DNA of 64,000 bases from an uncultured Lentisphaeria bacterium (GTDB lineage Bacteria > Verrucomicrobiota > Lentisphaeria > Victivallales > UBA1829), in assembly GCA_949287225.1 (NCBI GenBank), contig CASEFP010000226.1, positions 1 through 64,000 on the forward strand, written 5' to 3'. Shown here piece by piece: positions 36,226 through 45,055 of this stretch (its first letter is position 1; each line of letters starts with the position of its first letter). Made by a program: the position numbers and the translations under genes. The notes beneath the pieces were generated by a model that saw only the letters and a list, made by a program, of their open reading frames with translations, did no database searches and was not told where the DNA came from.

Positions 36226-37234
36226 GATCTTCCCCTCCCGCGGATGGTGTCTTCTCTTTCTGATAGGCATTGACGATTTTCTCCACAAGCGAATGACGAA
36301 CCACATCACTCGTGTCAAACGTGCAGATTGCGATTTCGGGAATCCGTTCCAGCCTGCGGACCGCGTGAATCAGCCCCGATGAGCGTTTGCCTGGCAGGTC
36401 AATCTGGGTCGGATCACCCGCCACCACGCATTTGGAGTGGAAGCCGAGACGCGTCAGAAACATCAGCATCTGCTCCCTGCTGGCATTCTGCGCCTCGTCC
36501 AGAATAATGAAGGAGTTGTTGAGCGTCCTTCCGCGCATGAAGGCAAGCGGCGCCACCTCAATGATTCCCCGGTCGATCAGCGCTGTCGCTTCCTCGAAGT
36601 CGAGCATGTCATACAAGGCGTCATACAGCGGTCGCAGATACGGATTGATCTTCTCCTCGATCTTTCCAGGCAGGAACCCGAGATTCTCCCCCGCCTCGAC
36701 CGCAGGACGGGTCAGAACAATCCGGTCAACCTTTCCGGCAAGAAGTTCGGAGACGGCAAGCGCCATTGCCAGATAGGTTTTCCCGGTTCCCGCCGGCCCG
36801 ATGCCGAAGGCAACATCCTTCGACCGGACCGCCTTCACATAGGCGAGCTGATTGGGCGTGCGCGGGACAATGTCCTGTTTTTTCGGACTGACCTTGATCC
36901 GCTGGGAGAAAAAATTCTGCAGTTCGGTCTCCCGGGAGTCCTGAAACGCCGACAGCACCATGAGAAAATCGCGCTGGTCAATCCGTTTCTTCGCAAGGGA
37001 ATAAATTTTATTCAGCTCTTCCAGAAAAGCGAGCGTCTTCGCGACACTTTCCTTTTTCGGCGCGGAAATTTTCAATTTGAGATCGCGTGCGACAAGCGTG
37101 ACTCCGAGACGCTTTTCCATCTCTTTGAGGTTTTCCGCGACATGTCCGGAAAAAAGCAGATCCATTTCGGCCGCATTGCGGAAAAAATATTGGTCGGAGG
37201 CTGAACCCCCTGGACTTTCACTGTCAGCATTCAT
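36209..37234 (-). CDS. phoH: PhoH-like ATPase (YbeZ family)
   Basis: This 341-residue protein has an N-terminal KH-like region (GHVAENLKEMEKRLGVTLV) and the PhoH P-loop domain: IGPAGTGKTYLAMALAV, LTRPAVEAGENLGFLPGKIE, FMRGRTLNNSFIILDEAQNA, VVAGDPTQIDLPGKRSSGL. YbeZ/PhoH is an ATPase, possibly RNA-remodelling, that works with YbeY; ybeY is two genes downstream, supporting the link. ATG 37234 overlaps the preceding lipoprotein stop in an ATGA arrangement, so translation is coupled. Confidence 0.93.
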   Translation of the reverse strand: MNADSESPGGSASDQYFFRNAAEMDLLFSGHVAENLKEMEKRLGVTLVARDLKLKISAPKKESVAKTLAFLEELNKIYSLAKKRIDQRDFLMVLSAFQDSRETELQNFFSQRIKVSPKKQDIVPRTPNQLAYVKAVRSKDVAFGIGPAGTGKTYLAMALAVSELLAGKVDRIVLTRPAVEAGENLGFLPGKIEEKINPYLRPLYDALYDMLDFEEATALIDRGIIEVAPLAFMRGRTLNNSFIILDEAQNASREQMLMFLTRLGFHSKCVVAGDPTQIDLPGKRSSGLIHAVRRLERIPEIAICTFDTSDVVRHSLVEKIVNAYQKEKTPSAGGEDHGADE

Positions 37235-37767
37235 TCTTTTTCAAGGGGCGGGATCTGAAGCGAAAGACCGGGTTTCAGGAAGTTCGGGTTTTTGATCTTC
37301 TCTTTATTCGCTTCAAAGATCACAGTCCATTTTTCGCCTCTGCCGTAAAGCGCTTTGGCAATGTTCCAGAGATTGTCGTTCCGTTTGACGACATAAGTGG
37401 AGGGAATTTCCCTGGCTTCCTTTGCCGCGTCTTCCGTCCCTTCCTTCTTTTCCGCGGGAGAGGGAACATTTTCAGAGGAAGCTGGCTTCTTTTCCGCAGA
37501 CACCTTTTCCGCTGCGGCTTTCTTCTCCTGTTCCGCGGCAAGACGTTTCTGTTCCTGTTCGGCTTTCAGCGCCGCCTGATATTCCGGAGTTCCTCCGGGC
37601 ATTTCGTGCGGCGGCTGCCAGTCGGGATAACTGGATTTGATCTTAGCGGACCACTCTTCCCCGGCAGGCGGCGGAGGCACATCGCTTCCGCTTTCAAAAA
37701 TACCGCAGGAAGAGAGCAGAAAAGACAACAGGGAAGCCGTTCCCGCAGCAAAAATACGTTTGTTCAT
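37231..37767 (-). CDS. LysM-domain lipoprotein
   Basis: The 178-residue product begins MNKRIFAAGTASLLSFLLSS with a lipobox LLSSC, so it is probably a lipoprotein. A Lys/Ala/Glu-rich coiled-coil-like segment (~55-120) leads to one C-terminal LysM-like domain (YVVKRNDNLWNIAKALYGR...LKPGLSLQIP). ATG 37767 is favoured because GGAG lies eight bases upstream; ATG 37773 is too close to it. It stands between fabF and phoH in the long operon. A peptidoglycan-binding role is inferred. Confidence 0.82.
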   Translation of the reverse strand: MNKRIFAAGTASLLSFLLSSCGIFESGSDVPPPPAGEEWSAKIKSSYPDWQPPHEMPGGTPEYQAALKAEQEQKRLAAEQEKKAAAEKVSAEKKPASSENVPSPAEKKEGTEDAAKEAREIPSTYVVKRNDNLWNIAKALYGRGEKWTVIFEANKEKIKNPNFLKPGLSLQIPPLEKE

Positions 37768-37847
37768 CCTCATAACTCCGTTATGGTTTTGACGCAAAGG
37801 CATTTTGTCCGGCTGAAAGCTTCCCTGCCCATTTGACACGTGAGATG

Positions 37848-39107
37848 TCAATCGGAGAATCTCTTGAGAAGAATCACTCCGTTGTGTCCGCCAAAACCCA
37901 GATTCATGTTCATGGCAACATCGACCTTCTTTTCGACGGCGGTGTTGACCGTATAATTCAGATCACAGTCCGGATCCGGTGTCTCGTAATTGATCGTCGG
38001 GGGAATGATCCCCTTCTGAATGACGAGTGCGCAGATGATGGTTTCAAATCCGCCGGCTGCACCGAGTCCATGCCCCATGGTCCCCTTTGTGCTGCTGATC
38101 GTCGTTTCATAGGCATGAGCTCCAAGAGAGGACTTGATCGCCATCGTCTCGAATTTGTCATTCAGCTGCGTGCTGGTGCCGTGAGCGTTGATGTAGTCAA
38201 GGGCATCACCGCTGATTCCGGCGTTTCCGAGCGCCATATTGATCGCCCGCGCCATGCCTTCTCCGCCGGGTGCCGGGGAGGTGATATGATAAGCGTCGCC
38301 GCTCGCGCCGTAGGAGAGAATCTCGGCATAGATTTTAGCGCCGCGCTTTTTCGCGTGTTCCAGTTCCTCAAGAATGAGGATGCCCGATCCTTCGGACATG
38401 ACAAAACCGTCTCTGTCCCTGTCAAACGGACGGCTTGCGTGTTTGGGATCATCATTTCTCTGACTCATGGCCTTCATCGAACAGAATCCGGCAAGGCCGA
38501 GCTTGGAAACCGAGGCTTCCGCGCCGCCGCTGATCATGATGTCCGCGTCTCCCCGCTGAACCGCGCAGAACGATTCACCAAGGGAGTGTGAAGCCGTAGC
38601 ACAGGCTGTAACGGCTGCAAAGTTAGGGCCTTTCGCCCCGTAACGCATGGAGAGGGAGCCCGATGCCATGTCGATAATCATCATCGGGATCAGGAAGGGG
38701 GAAATTCTGCCCGGACCTTTTTCCAGCAGGACTTCGCACTGCTGTTCCATGGTCCGCATGCCGCCGATGCCGCTGCCGACGCAAACGCCGACGCGATCGG
38801 GATTGACGACAGAACCGTCACGCATATCCAGAGGGAGTCCCGCGTCCTTGAGGGCCTCATCCGCCGCCGCAACCGCATACAGGCAGAAGTCATCCATCCT
38901 TCTGGCCTCTTTCTCAGACATGTAGCGCGTCGGATCGAAACCCTTGACTTCGCCGGCAATCTGAGTGCGGTATGCACTGACGTCGAATCTTGTAATTTTA
39001 TCCAGTCCGCATCTGCCGTTCACCAGCGAGTCCCACATCGAGTTCACATCCAGACCGATGCAGGAAACAGCGCCGACTCCGGTAATCACTACGCGTCTTT
39101 TATCCAT
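37848..39107 (-). CDS. fabF: beta-ketoacyl-ACP synthase II
   Basis: FabF condenses malonyl-ACP with acyl-ACP in fatty-acid elongation. The 419-residue product has the KAS catalytic triad: Cys in FAAVTACATASHSLG, His in YINAHGTSTQLND, and His in SSTKGTMGHGLGAAGGFE. Length and order are normal. It follows acpP by 77 bases; that gap contains an intrinsic terminator, so fabF expression depends on read-through or an unseen promoter. Confidence 0.95.
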   Translation of the reverse strand: MDKRRVVITGVGAVSCIGLDVNSMWDSLVNGRCGLDKITRFDVSAYRTQIAGEVKGFDPTRYMSEKEARRMDDFCLYAVAAADEALKDAGLPLDMRDGSVVNPDRVGVCVGSGIGGMRTMEQQCEVLLEKGPGRISPFLIPMMIIDMASGSLSMRYGAKGPNFAAVTACATASHSLGESFCAVQRGDADIMISGGAEASVSKLGLAGFCSMKAMSQRNDDPKHASRPFDRDRDGFVMSEGSGILILEELEHAKKRGAKIYAEILSYGASGDAYHITSPAPGGEGMARAINMALGNAGISGDALDYINAHGTSTQLNDKFETMAIKSSLGAHAYETTISSTKGTMGHGLGAAGGFETIICALVIQKGIIPPTINYETPDPDCDLNYTVNTAVEKKVDVAMNMNLGFGGHNGVILLKRFSD

Positions 39108-39127
39108 TCAAGCCTCCGTGGATATAC

Positions 39128-39163
39128 AAAAAAGCGGGGCATTCTTGTACGGGAATGTCCCGC
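39128..39163 (-). terminator. intrinsic terminator between acpP and fabF
   Basis: On the minus strand GCGGGACATTC (39163-39153) pairs with GAATGCCCCGC (39144-39134) over 11 bp with one G-U pair and an eight-base loop, followed by six T. It would let acpP be transcribed more than fabF. Confidence 0.8.
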
Positions 39164-39184
39164 TCTGGTCAGCGACAGACAGAA

Positions 39185-39424
39185 TTACGCTTTCTGCTTG
39201 CCTTCAATATACTTGATGGCTTCACCGACGGTCGTCAGTTTCTCGGCGTCTTCGTCCGGAATGTCGGAACCGAACTCTTCCTCAAGAGCCATGACAAGCT
39301 CCACCTGGTCCAGAGAATCCGCACCGAGATCCTCGATGAATTTTGCGTCTTCGGTCACCTGGTCTTCCGCAACTCCGAGCTGCTCGACAACGATCTTTTT
39401 CACTTTTTCTGCTATTGTGGACAT
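39185..39424 (-). CDS. acpP: acyl carrier protein
   Basis: This 79-residue acidic protein has the classic ACP fold: [16 protein letters not shown], then [20 protein letters not shown], where Ser in DSL carries 4'-phosphopantetheine. It carries growing acyl chains for FabD, FabG and FabF encoded on either side. AAAGGA lies six bases before the ATG. It has its own promoter (39481-39510) and a terminator after it. Confidence 0.97.
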   Translation of the reverse strand: MSTIAEKVKKIVVEQLGVAEDQVTEDAKFIEDLGADSLDQVELVMALEEEFGSDIPDEDAEKLTTVGEAIKYIEGKQKA

Positions 39425-39474
39425 TACGAATCCTTTCTGTAAGTTAATTCGCAGTTGAGTCTCTAACTACACTA

Positions 39475-39510
39475 GCACATTAATATTGTGCTTTTTTAAA
39501 ATTTTTCAAG
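39475..39510 (-). promoter_or_regulatory. acpP promoter with a palindrome over the -10 element
   Basis: On the minus strand TTGAAA (39505-39510) and TATTAA (39481-39486) are 18 bases apart. The inverted repeat GCACA/TGTGC (39475-39479, 39488-39492) frames the -10, a position suited to a repressor. No known fatty-acid operator sequence is recognisable. Confidence 0.5.
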
Positions 39511-39590
39511 TGACATTTGAAAAAAAGGCACTCGAATTTTTTCCAGGGCGTCTTTCTTCCGCACTTTTTGAGCGTAAAACGCCGGATGCC

Positions 39591-40343
39591 TCAGGACATC
39601 AGGAAGCCGCCGTCGACGTTGATCACCTGCCCTGTGACATAGTCGGCGTCCGGTCCGCAGAGGAAGCAGACCACGTTCGCAACGTCTTCGGGCTTGCCGC
39701 CGCGCTTCAGCGGAATGTTCACGAGAAATGCGTCACGCGCCGCCTGCGGCAGCTTTTCGGTCATGTCCGTGATGATGTAGCCGGGAGCGATCGCGTTCGC
39801 GCAGATATTGCGGCTGCCGAATTCACGCGCCGTTGTTTTGGTCAGCCCGATCACGCCGGCCTTGGAGGCGGAGTAGTTCGCCTGCCCGGCATTGCCCATG
39901 CGCCCGACGACAGAGGCGATGTTGACGATCTTGCCGTAGCGCGCCTTCATCATGTAGCGGGTCGCCGCCTTGGTGAAGTTGAACGTGCCTTTGAGGTTGA
40001 CGGAGAGAACCAGATCCCAGTCCTGCTCGGTCATCTTCATCATCAGCGTATCGCGCGTGATGCCCGCGTTGTTGACGAGAATGTCGATTTTGCCGTATTT
40101 TTCGACAACCGCCTTTACGGCCGCCTCGGCCTCCTCGGGCTTCGCCACGTTCGCGGCGATCGCCATGGCCTCATAACCCTGCGCCTTGAATTCCGAAGCG
40201 GTCTTCTCCGCGACGTCAAGAAGGATGTCGACCATCGCAACGGTCGCGCCTTCCGAAGCCAGTTTCTCGCAGATCGCTCTGCCGATGCCGCGTGCTCCGC
40301 CGGTAACCAGCGCAACACGCCCTTCAAGTTTTTTGCATCCCAT
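39591..40343 (-). CDS. fabG: 3-oxoacyl-ACP reductase
   Basis: FabG reduces 3-oxoacyl-ACP with NADPH. This 250-residue short-chain dehydrogenase has the Rossmann TGGARGIGRAICEKLA, NNAG (VNNAGITRDTLMMKMTEQDW), and the catalytic Ser-Tyr-Lys in NIASVVGRMGNAGQANYSAS followed by KAG. The ending GQVINVDGGFLMS is typical. It lies between fabD and acpP. Confidence 0.95.
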   Translation of the reverse strand: MGCKKLEGRVALVTGGARGIGRAICEKLASEGATVAMVDILLDVAEKTASEFKAQGYEAMAIAANVAKPEEAEAAVKAVVEKYGKIDILVNNAGITRDTLMMKMTEQDWDLVLSVNLKGTFNFTKAATRYMMKARYGKIVNIASVVGRMGNAGQANYSASKAGVIGLTKTTAREFGSRNICANAIAPGYIITDMTEKLPQAARDAFLVNIPLKRGGKPEDVANVVCFLCGPDADYVTGQVINVDGGFLMS

Positions 40344-40384
40344 AGTTTCTCTTTCTCCCTTGATAGGTTTTGGGTATGTTTTCT

Positions 40385-41314
40385 TCAGAGTTGAATCTTT
40401 TCGAGATCCGCACAGGAGGAGACGTTGATCAGCGCCTTCGACGGATCAATCTGTTTGACCAGTCCGGTCAGCACGGTCCCGGGACCGAACTCAATAAAGG
40501 TGTCCGCGCCGAGCGCTGAAAGGGCATTCACGCAGTCCACCCAGCGGACGCTTCCGGCGACCTGACTTACCAGATTCGCCTTGATCTGCGTGAAGTCCTC
40601 CGTGACTTTGCCCGTGACATTCTGCGCGACGGGAACAACATTCTGTCTGATCGTCACACCGTCCAGCACATTCTTAAGCTGTTCGCCAGCCTTCGCCATC
40701 AGACGGGAGTGATAGGCGCCCGCCACGTTCAGCGGAATGATCCTGCGGATATTTTCCAGCGACTTGATCTGTTCGCACGCCTTTGCGACGCCGTCCGCCA
40801 CGCCGCTGACGACGATCTGCCCCGGCGCATTGTAATTCGCCACGTCGATGCCGCAGTCCGCGCAGATCTGCCGGATCGTGTCCGCGGGCGCCGGCCCCTT
40901 CGTCAGCACGCACGCCATCGTTCCGCTTGTCTCGCGGCAGGCGGCGTCCATGAGTTCCGCGCGCCGGGCGACAAGCCGGAGTCCGTCGGCGAACCGGAAG
41001 GATTCCGCGCAGCAGAGCGCACCGTATTCGCCGAGGCTGAGCCCCGCCGCACCGACCGGCCTGACCGCGTCGCCGAATTTCTCCCGGAACGCGGCAAGAC
41101 ACGCCATGCTGGTCACGAAAATCGCGACCTGGCAGTATCTGCTTTCTGTAAGTTTTTCCTCCGGACCGTTGAAGCAGACATCGGAAACGCTCCAGTCGAG
41201 AAGCGAATCCGCCTCGCGGTAGACCGCTGCGCCCGCCCTGCTGTTCTCATAGATGTCTTTTCCCATACCGACGCGCTGCGCGCCCTGTCCGGAAAAAATA
41301 AAAGCTGCTTTCAT
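40385..41314 (-). CDS. fabD: malonyl-CoA:ACP transacylase
   Basis: FabD loads malonyl groups onto ACP. The 309-residue product has FSGQGAQRVGMGKDIYE, the nucleophile motif GLSLGEYGAL (usual GHSxGE, here Leu in place of His before the Ser), and GAYHSRLMAKAGEQL with the catalytic His. The His-to-Leu change before Ser is probably tolerated. ATG 41314 overlaps the kinase stop in ATGA, so synthesis is coupled to the kinase. Confidence 0.94.
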   Translation of the reverse strand: MKAAFIFSGQGAQRVGMGKDIYENSRAGAAVYREADSLLDWSVSDVCFNGPEEKLTESRYCQVAIFVTSMACLAAFREKFGDAVRPVGAAGLSLGEYGALCCAESFRFADGLRLVARRAELMDAACRETSGTMACVLTKGPAPADTIRQICADCGIDVANYNAPGQIVVSGVADGVAKACEQIKSLENIRRIIPLNVAGAYHSRLMAKAGEQLKNVLDGVTIRQNVVPVAQNVTGKVTEDFTQIKANLVSQVAGSVRWVDCVNALSALGADTFIEFGPGTVLTGLVKQIDPSKALINVSSCADLEKIQL

Positions 41315-43758
41315 TTTTTACCTTTACCTGTTTGCTGTTTTTGTTCCGCCGGAACTTTTTTCCCGGCACTCTCCCTGATCCCGCGCAGGAGCTCCTCCCT
41401 GAACGTTGCGAACTCCGGCATGGATCCGTATGCTGTGAGCAGACGGTTCGCCTCCTCTTTGGATCCTTTCCGCCATTTCCCGAGCGCGTCTGCGACCGCG
41501 CCGGTGAAATATATCTTTATCATAGACTCGATTTCCGTTTTTTCAAATCCGTTTGATGCGGTTTGCTTCGCCTCTTTCCATCTTCCGAAAGACGCAAAGA
41601 ACGCCGGCACGGAAAATTCCTGTTTCTTTTTTTTCGCCGCATAACGTTCCAGGGAAAGGAGTTCCGGCGATGAAAAACGGAAAAACGGAAGGTTTTCGCT
41701 CATCATGCCTTCCATATAAAGAAGAATGTAATCTTTTTTGATCCGGCCGACCTTCATTTTCTTTCCCGACAACGGACTCTTGAGCGGAAATCCGACATAC
41801 TCGCGCCGGGAGTCATAGATCAGGCCATGGGCGTTTTTCATGGCAAAAGCAAATTGTCTGAAAGCGGAAAACCAGTTCCGGTATGTGCGTGTGATGCTGC
41901 TGTAATCTGCGGAATCGTTCAGATCGCCGGGCGGAACCAGATCTTGTTCCAGAGAACTGAAATTTCTGGAAAAAACCGCATTCACGACTCGGGTCCGCAG
42001 CTCATTTTTATGAGATTCGAGCCGCTTGCGATAGGCTTTGAGCGCATTCTGTTTTTTCCGGATTTCCTCCGCAAAACGTTTTCTGCGTTCCTCCTCAAGT
42101 TTTTTCAGACGGGCCGTCTCGGCGGCCTTCCGGTTCTCTTCCGCAATCCGCGCGGCGCGCTCCTTCCGCAGCTTCTGAAAATAGACATCACGCTCCTCCA
42201 TCAGCGATGCGATTTTCGATGACTCCTCCTCATTGAGCCGGAGGCGTTCCCGGATGATTTCGAGCAGACGCGGATCCTTCGTCTTGATGCCGTTCAACTG
42301 GATGGCCGCGCGGTTCAGAAGTTTCTGCGCCCGCGTGTAATGATTTTCATCGCTGTGCTTCCGCTTCACAAGCTCACGGCCGGTTTCAATCGCCTTCTGC
42401 GCCTGCGCCTTGAGCTGCTCCGCCTGTTCCAGCGCACGGTTGATTTCAGTCTGATGCGCCAGAAACTCTTTTTCAAACGCCTTCAGGCGCGCATAGGCTT
42501 CGCCGACCTTTTTCCGCGTTGAATCCAGAACGCCGAACTTCAGTGACGCGGCAGCCGCTGAATCCAGCATCTTTTTGTATTCCCGCGGATCGGTTTTATA
42601 GGGATCCAGCTTACAGGCCTCCAGCGCCCGGAGTGCCTTCCGGTTGTTGTGCCAGAGGAAAAGCGAGGAGAGAATCAGAACAAAAAGAATCAGGATCACC
42701 CCGTATAACAGCAGAATCCAGTGTTTTTTCATCGGGACCCGGCGCAGCGGCTGCGAGGCGGTCACCACAGGAGTCAGCCGGATCGGATGCGCAAAGGCCT
42801 GCTCCTTTGCCAGACACTCCTCGTAAATCGCGGAGGCGGCGCGCAGAAACTCATCCCATGAGGCAAAACGTTTGCGGGGGGTCTTGCCGAGCATCCGTTT
42901 CATCAGAGCGGAAAGCGCCGGCGAAATACAGGATCCGGGCGCACGCTCCGACGGTTCCGGATACGGCGCATTGTTGTGCATGTCGAGAATCCGGTCGACG
43001 GACTGGTCGTAGAACGGAACATATCCCGTCACCATGTGATACAGCGTCGCGCCGAGCGAATAAAGATCGGTGCTCCAGGTGAGCGTCTTTCCCTGAATCT
43101 GTTCCGGACTCATGTAAAACGGGGAACCCTCCACTTCGCCGTTGACGAGCGAATCTTCTCCCGCCTCCTGCGCAATTCCCATATCAAGAAGCATGGCTTC
43201 TCCATCGGAATCCAGCATGATGTTCGCGGGTTTGATGTCCTTGTGGAACATCCGGTGCTTTTCCCAGATCAGCTGAAGCGCCGCCGCAATCTTGATGACA
43301 ATGCCGAGCGCTTCCGACTCGGAAAAAATCTTCCCCTCGTCCAGCAGTTTTTCCAGCGTTTCCCCGCGCACATACTGCATGGCGATGTAATAGTAACCTT
43401 CCGCATTGCCGGCTTCCAGCGTCGTCACAACGTTCGGATACTGGAATTTGGCGGTATTGCGCGCCTCGTTGATGAACCGTTCCGCCGCGTCCTTTTTCTC
43501 CGCGAGGGAACGTTTGAGAATTTTGATTGCGACCAGACGTTCCACAGCGACCTGGTTGGCGAGATACACGCGCCCGGAACTGCCGGACGCAAGCAGACGG
43601 ACGATTTCAAAACCATTGATCGTGAATCCTTCCGGGAGAATGTCCCCGGCGCTGTCCACCGTGAGCTCCTCCCCGCAGTACGGACAGGTAACGCGCTCCA
43701 TGTCGGTTGCGTCACAACTGAAACTGTTCTCGCATCTGCTGCAGATAAATTCACTCAT
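41311..43758 (-). CDS. zinc-ribbon Ser/Thr protein kinase, membrane-anchored, coupled to fabD
   Basis: This 815-residue protein has an N-terminal zinc ribbon (C6, C9, C25, C28), a Hanks-type kinase domain (~45-310), one membrane helix (~347-369) and a long C-terminal region rich in Lys/Glu/Arg coiled coil (~400-600) before a final globular part. Kinase motifs: LLASGSSGRVYLA, VAIKILKR (catalytic Lys), MFHKDIKPANIMLDS (HRD is HKD), LLDMGIA (DFG is DMG), EGSPFYMSPEQIQG. The essential Lys, Asp and Asn remain, so activity is likely. It precedes fabD with an ATGA overlap. Substrates are unknown; a link to fatty-acid synthesis is inferred from position. Confidence 0.88.
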   Translation of the reverse strand: MSEFICSRCENSFSCDATDMERVTCPYCGEELTVDSAGDILPEGFTINGFEIVRLLASGSSGRVYLANQVAVERLVAIKILKRSLAEKKDAAERFINEARNTAKFQYPNVVTTLEAGNAEGYYYIAMQYVRGETLEKLLDEGKIFSESEALGIVIKIAAALQLIWEKHRMFHKDIKPANIMLDSDGEAMLLDMGIAQEAGEDSLVNGEVEGSPFYMSPEQIQGKTLTWSTDLYSLGATLYHMVTGYVPFYDQSVDRILDMHNNAPYPEPSERAPGSCISPALSALMKRMLGKTPRKRFASWDEFLRAASAIYEECLAKEQAFAHPIRLTPVVTASQPLRRVPMKKHWILLLYGVILILFVLILSSLFLWHNNRKALRALEACKLDPYKTDPREYKKMLDSAAAASLKFGVLDSTRKKVGEAYARLKAFEKEFLAHQTEINRALEQAEQLKAQAQKAIETGRELVKRKHSDENHYTRAQKLLNRAAIQLNGIKTKDPRLLEIIRERLRLNEEESSKIASLMEERDVYFQKLRKERAARIAEENRKAAETARLKKLEEERRKRFAEEIRKKQNALKAYRKRLESHKNELRTRVVNAVFSRNFSSLEQDLVPPGDLNDSADYSSITRTYRNWFSAFRQFAFAMKNAHGLIYDSRREYVGFPLKSPLSGKKMKVGRIKKDYILLYMEGMMSENLPFFRFSSPELLSLERYAAKKKKQEFSVPAFFASFGRWKEAKQTASNGFEKTEIESMIKIYFTGAVADALGKWRKGSKEEANRLLTAYGSMPEFATFREELLRGIRESAGKKVPAEQKQQTGKGKK

Positions 43759-43809
43759 TCAACAGGAACCTCAATACGGCGCATCTCCCGCCGTGCCCGG
43801 ACCATCCGG

Positions 43810-44394
43810 TTAAAGAGAACCTTTTGTCGAGGGGATCCCCGTCTCCCTCGGATCCATTTCGACCGCCTGTGCCAGCGCACGGCCAAGCCCCTTGAAGACA
43901 GCTTCAAACACATGATGCACTTCCGCGCCGCTGAGCAGACGGATATGAAGATTGATCCCGCCCTTCACACACAACGCCTGAAAAAACTCCTTGAACAGCG
44001 CGGTATCCAGATCGCGGATGCGCGCCGCCGGGGGCACCAGATCATAGACCAGATACGGCCGGCCGGAAAGATCAAGCGCGATCAGCGCCAGCGACTCGTC
44101 CATGGGGAGAAGAAAATTCCCGTAGCGCCGGATGCCTTTCTTGTCCCCGAGCGCCCGGGCGACCGCTTCGCCCAGAACCAGACCGAGATCCTCCATCGTG
44201 TGATGGCAGTCCACCTCAAGATCCCCTTTTGCCGCAATCGTCAGATCGAACTTGCCGTGTTTCGCAAAAAGCGTCAGCATATGATCCATGAAGGCGATTC
44301 CGGTGGAAATATCGGACCGGCCTTTCCCGTCAAGATTGATGGATACTGTGATATTTGTTTCGCGCGTGGCGCGTTCCGCACTGCCTTGTCTCAT
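43810..44394 (-). CDS. hisB: imidazoleglycerol-phosphate dehydratase
   Basis: HisB catalyses dehydration of imidazole-glycerol phosphate in histidine synthesis. This 194-residue, single-domain form lacks the phosphatase of E. coli HisB. It has STGIAFMDHMLTLFAKHG, VDCHHTMEDLGLVLGEA and EVHHVFEAVFKGLGRAL; the two HHxxE motifs hold Mn. A good promoter lies just upstream. No other his gene is nearby. Confidence 0.95.
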   Translation of the reverse strand: MRQGSAERATRETNITVSINLDGKGRSDISTGIAFMDHMLTLFAKHGKFDLTIAAKGDLEVDCHHTMEDLGLVLGEAVARALGDKKGIRRYGNFLLPMDESLALIALDLSGRPYLVYDLVPPAARIRDLDTALFKEFFQALCVKGGINLHIRLLSGAEVHHVFEAVFKGLGRALAQAVEMDPRETGIPSTKGSL

Positions 44395-44420
44395 AAAGGA
44401 TCCTCCCGTTTTCTTCTGAC

Positions 44421-44449
44421 AATTTACTTTGTTAAATGGCTTTTGTCAA
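44421..44449 (-). promoter_or_regulatory. sigma70-type promoter for hisB
   Basis: On the minus strand a perfect TTGACA (44444-44449) and TAAATT (44421-44426) are 17 bases apart, about 27 bases before the hisB ATG. Confidence 0.7.
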
Positions 44450-45055
44450 CATCTTTCGCAAATAAATCCGACATTGCGGAAAAGAGGCATCCCTGAAAAC
44501 GCGTTTTTTTGAAAATGCTCCCCCGGGGATGGAGGAACGCGGAAGAGGAAAATTGACACGCCGGAAGCTGGAATCCTGGCCGGACCATGCCACCGTTTGT
44601 CGTGGACGGCATTCCGCAGAAGCAGTCAAAAACGCAGATTTCATTTTGAAACTCCTCTTATGCTGCAGAAACATTGAAGCGCCATTTCTGTTCATATGGT
44701 GTCATACAGCCCGGCGGAGAAAATCGCTCTCCAGACAAGCTTTCCATTGATTTTTCAAAACGATTGCCCGGTATGAAATTGAAAAGATGCTGAAAAGATG
44801 CTACTGTAATGCATTGCGGGGCTCTCCTGCTCAACTGAAAGACTTTCAAAGCCTTTCATGCAGAGCAACTCCCGATTTTAACAATCAGGTCCGGAAACTT
44901 TTGCCGGACAGTAGTGATAGTGAAATTTTTATTCAATTTCAGTGATTTCAAAAAATGTCATCTGCGGTAATCATAACCAAGTTAAGAGATCCGAAAAAAG
45001 CGTCCGGAATTTTTTCCGGCAGACAGGCATTTCCGGGAAACAGGACATCGGGAAC
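44450..45055. other. 606-base intergenic region between divergent hisB and kinase genes
   Basis: No convincing gene. It holds an 11-base perfect tandem repeat (TGAAAAGATGC twice, 44780-44801) and a hairpin GTCCGG/CCGGAC (44889-44909) with a nine-base loop and no T run. On the minus strand a 70-codon frame (44432-44644) starts with ATG seven bases after AGAGGAG, but its sequence (MKSAFLTASAECRPRQ...) is not recognisable and it runs over the hisB promoter. The region could contain a leader, a small RNA or gene relics. Confidence 0.4.

Noticed and set aside
44529-44750. A 73-codon plus-strand frame between hisB and the second kinase
   Set aside because: No ribosome binding site, no homology recognised, and it lies upstream of a hairpin not linked to it.
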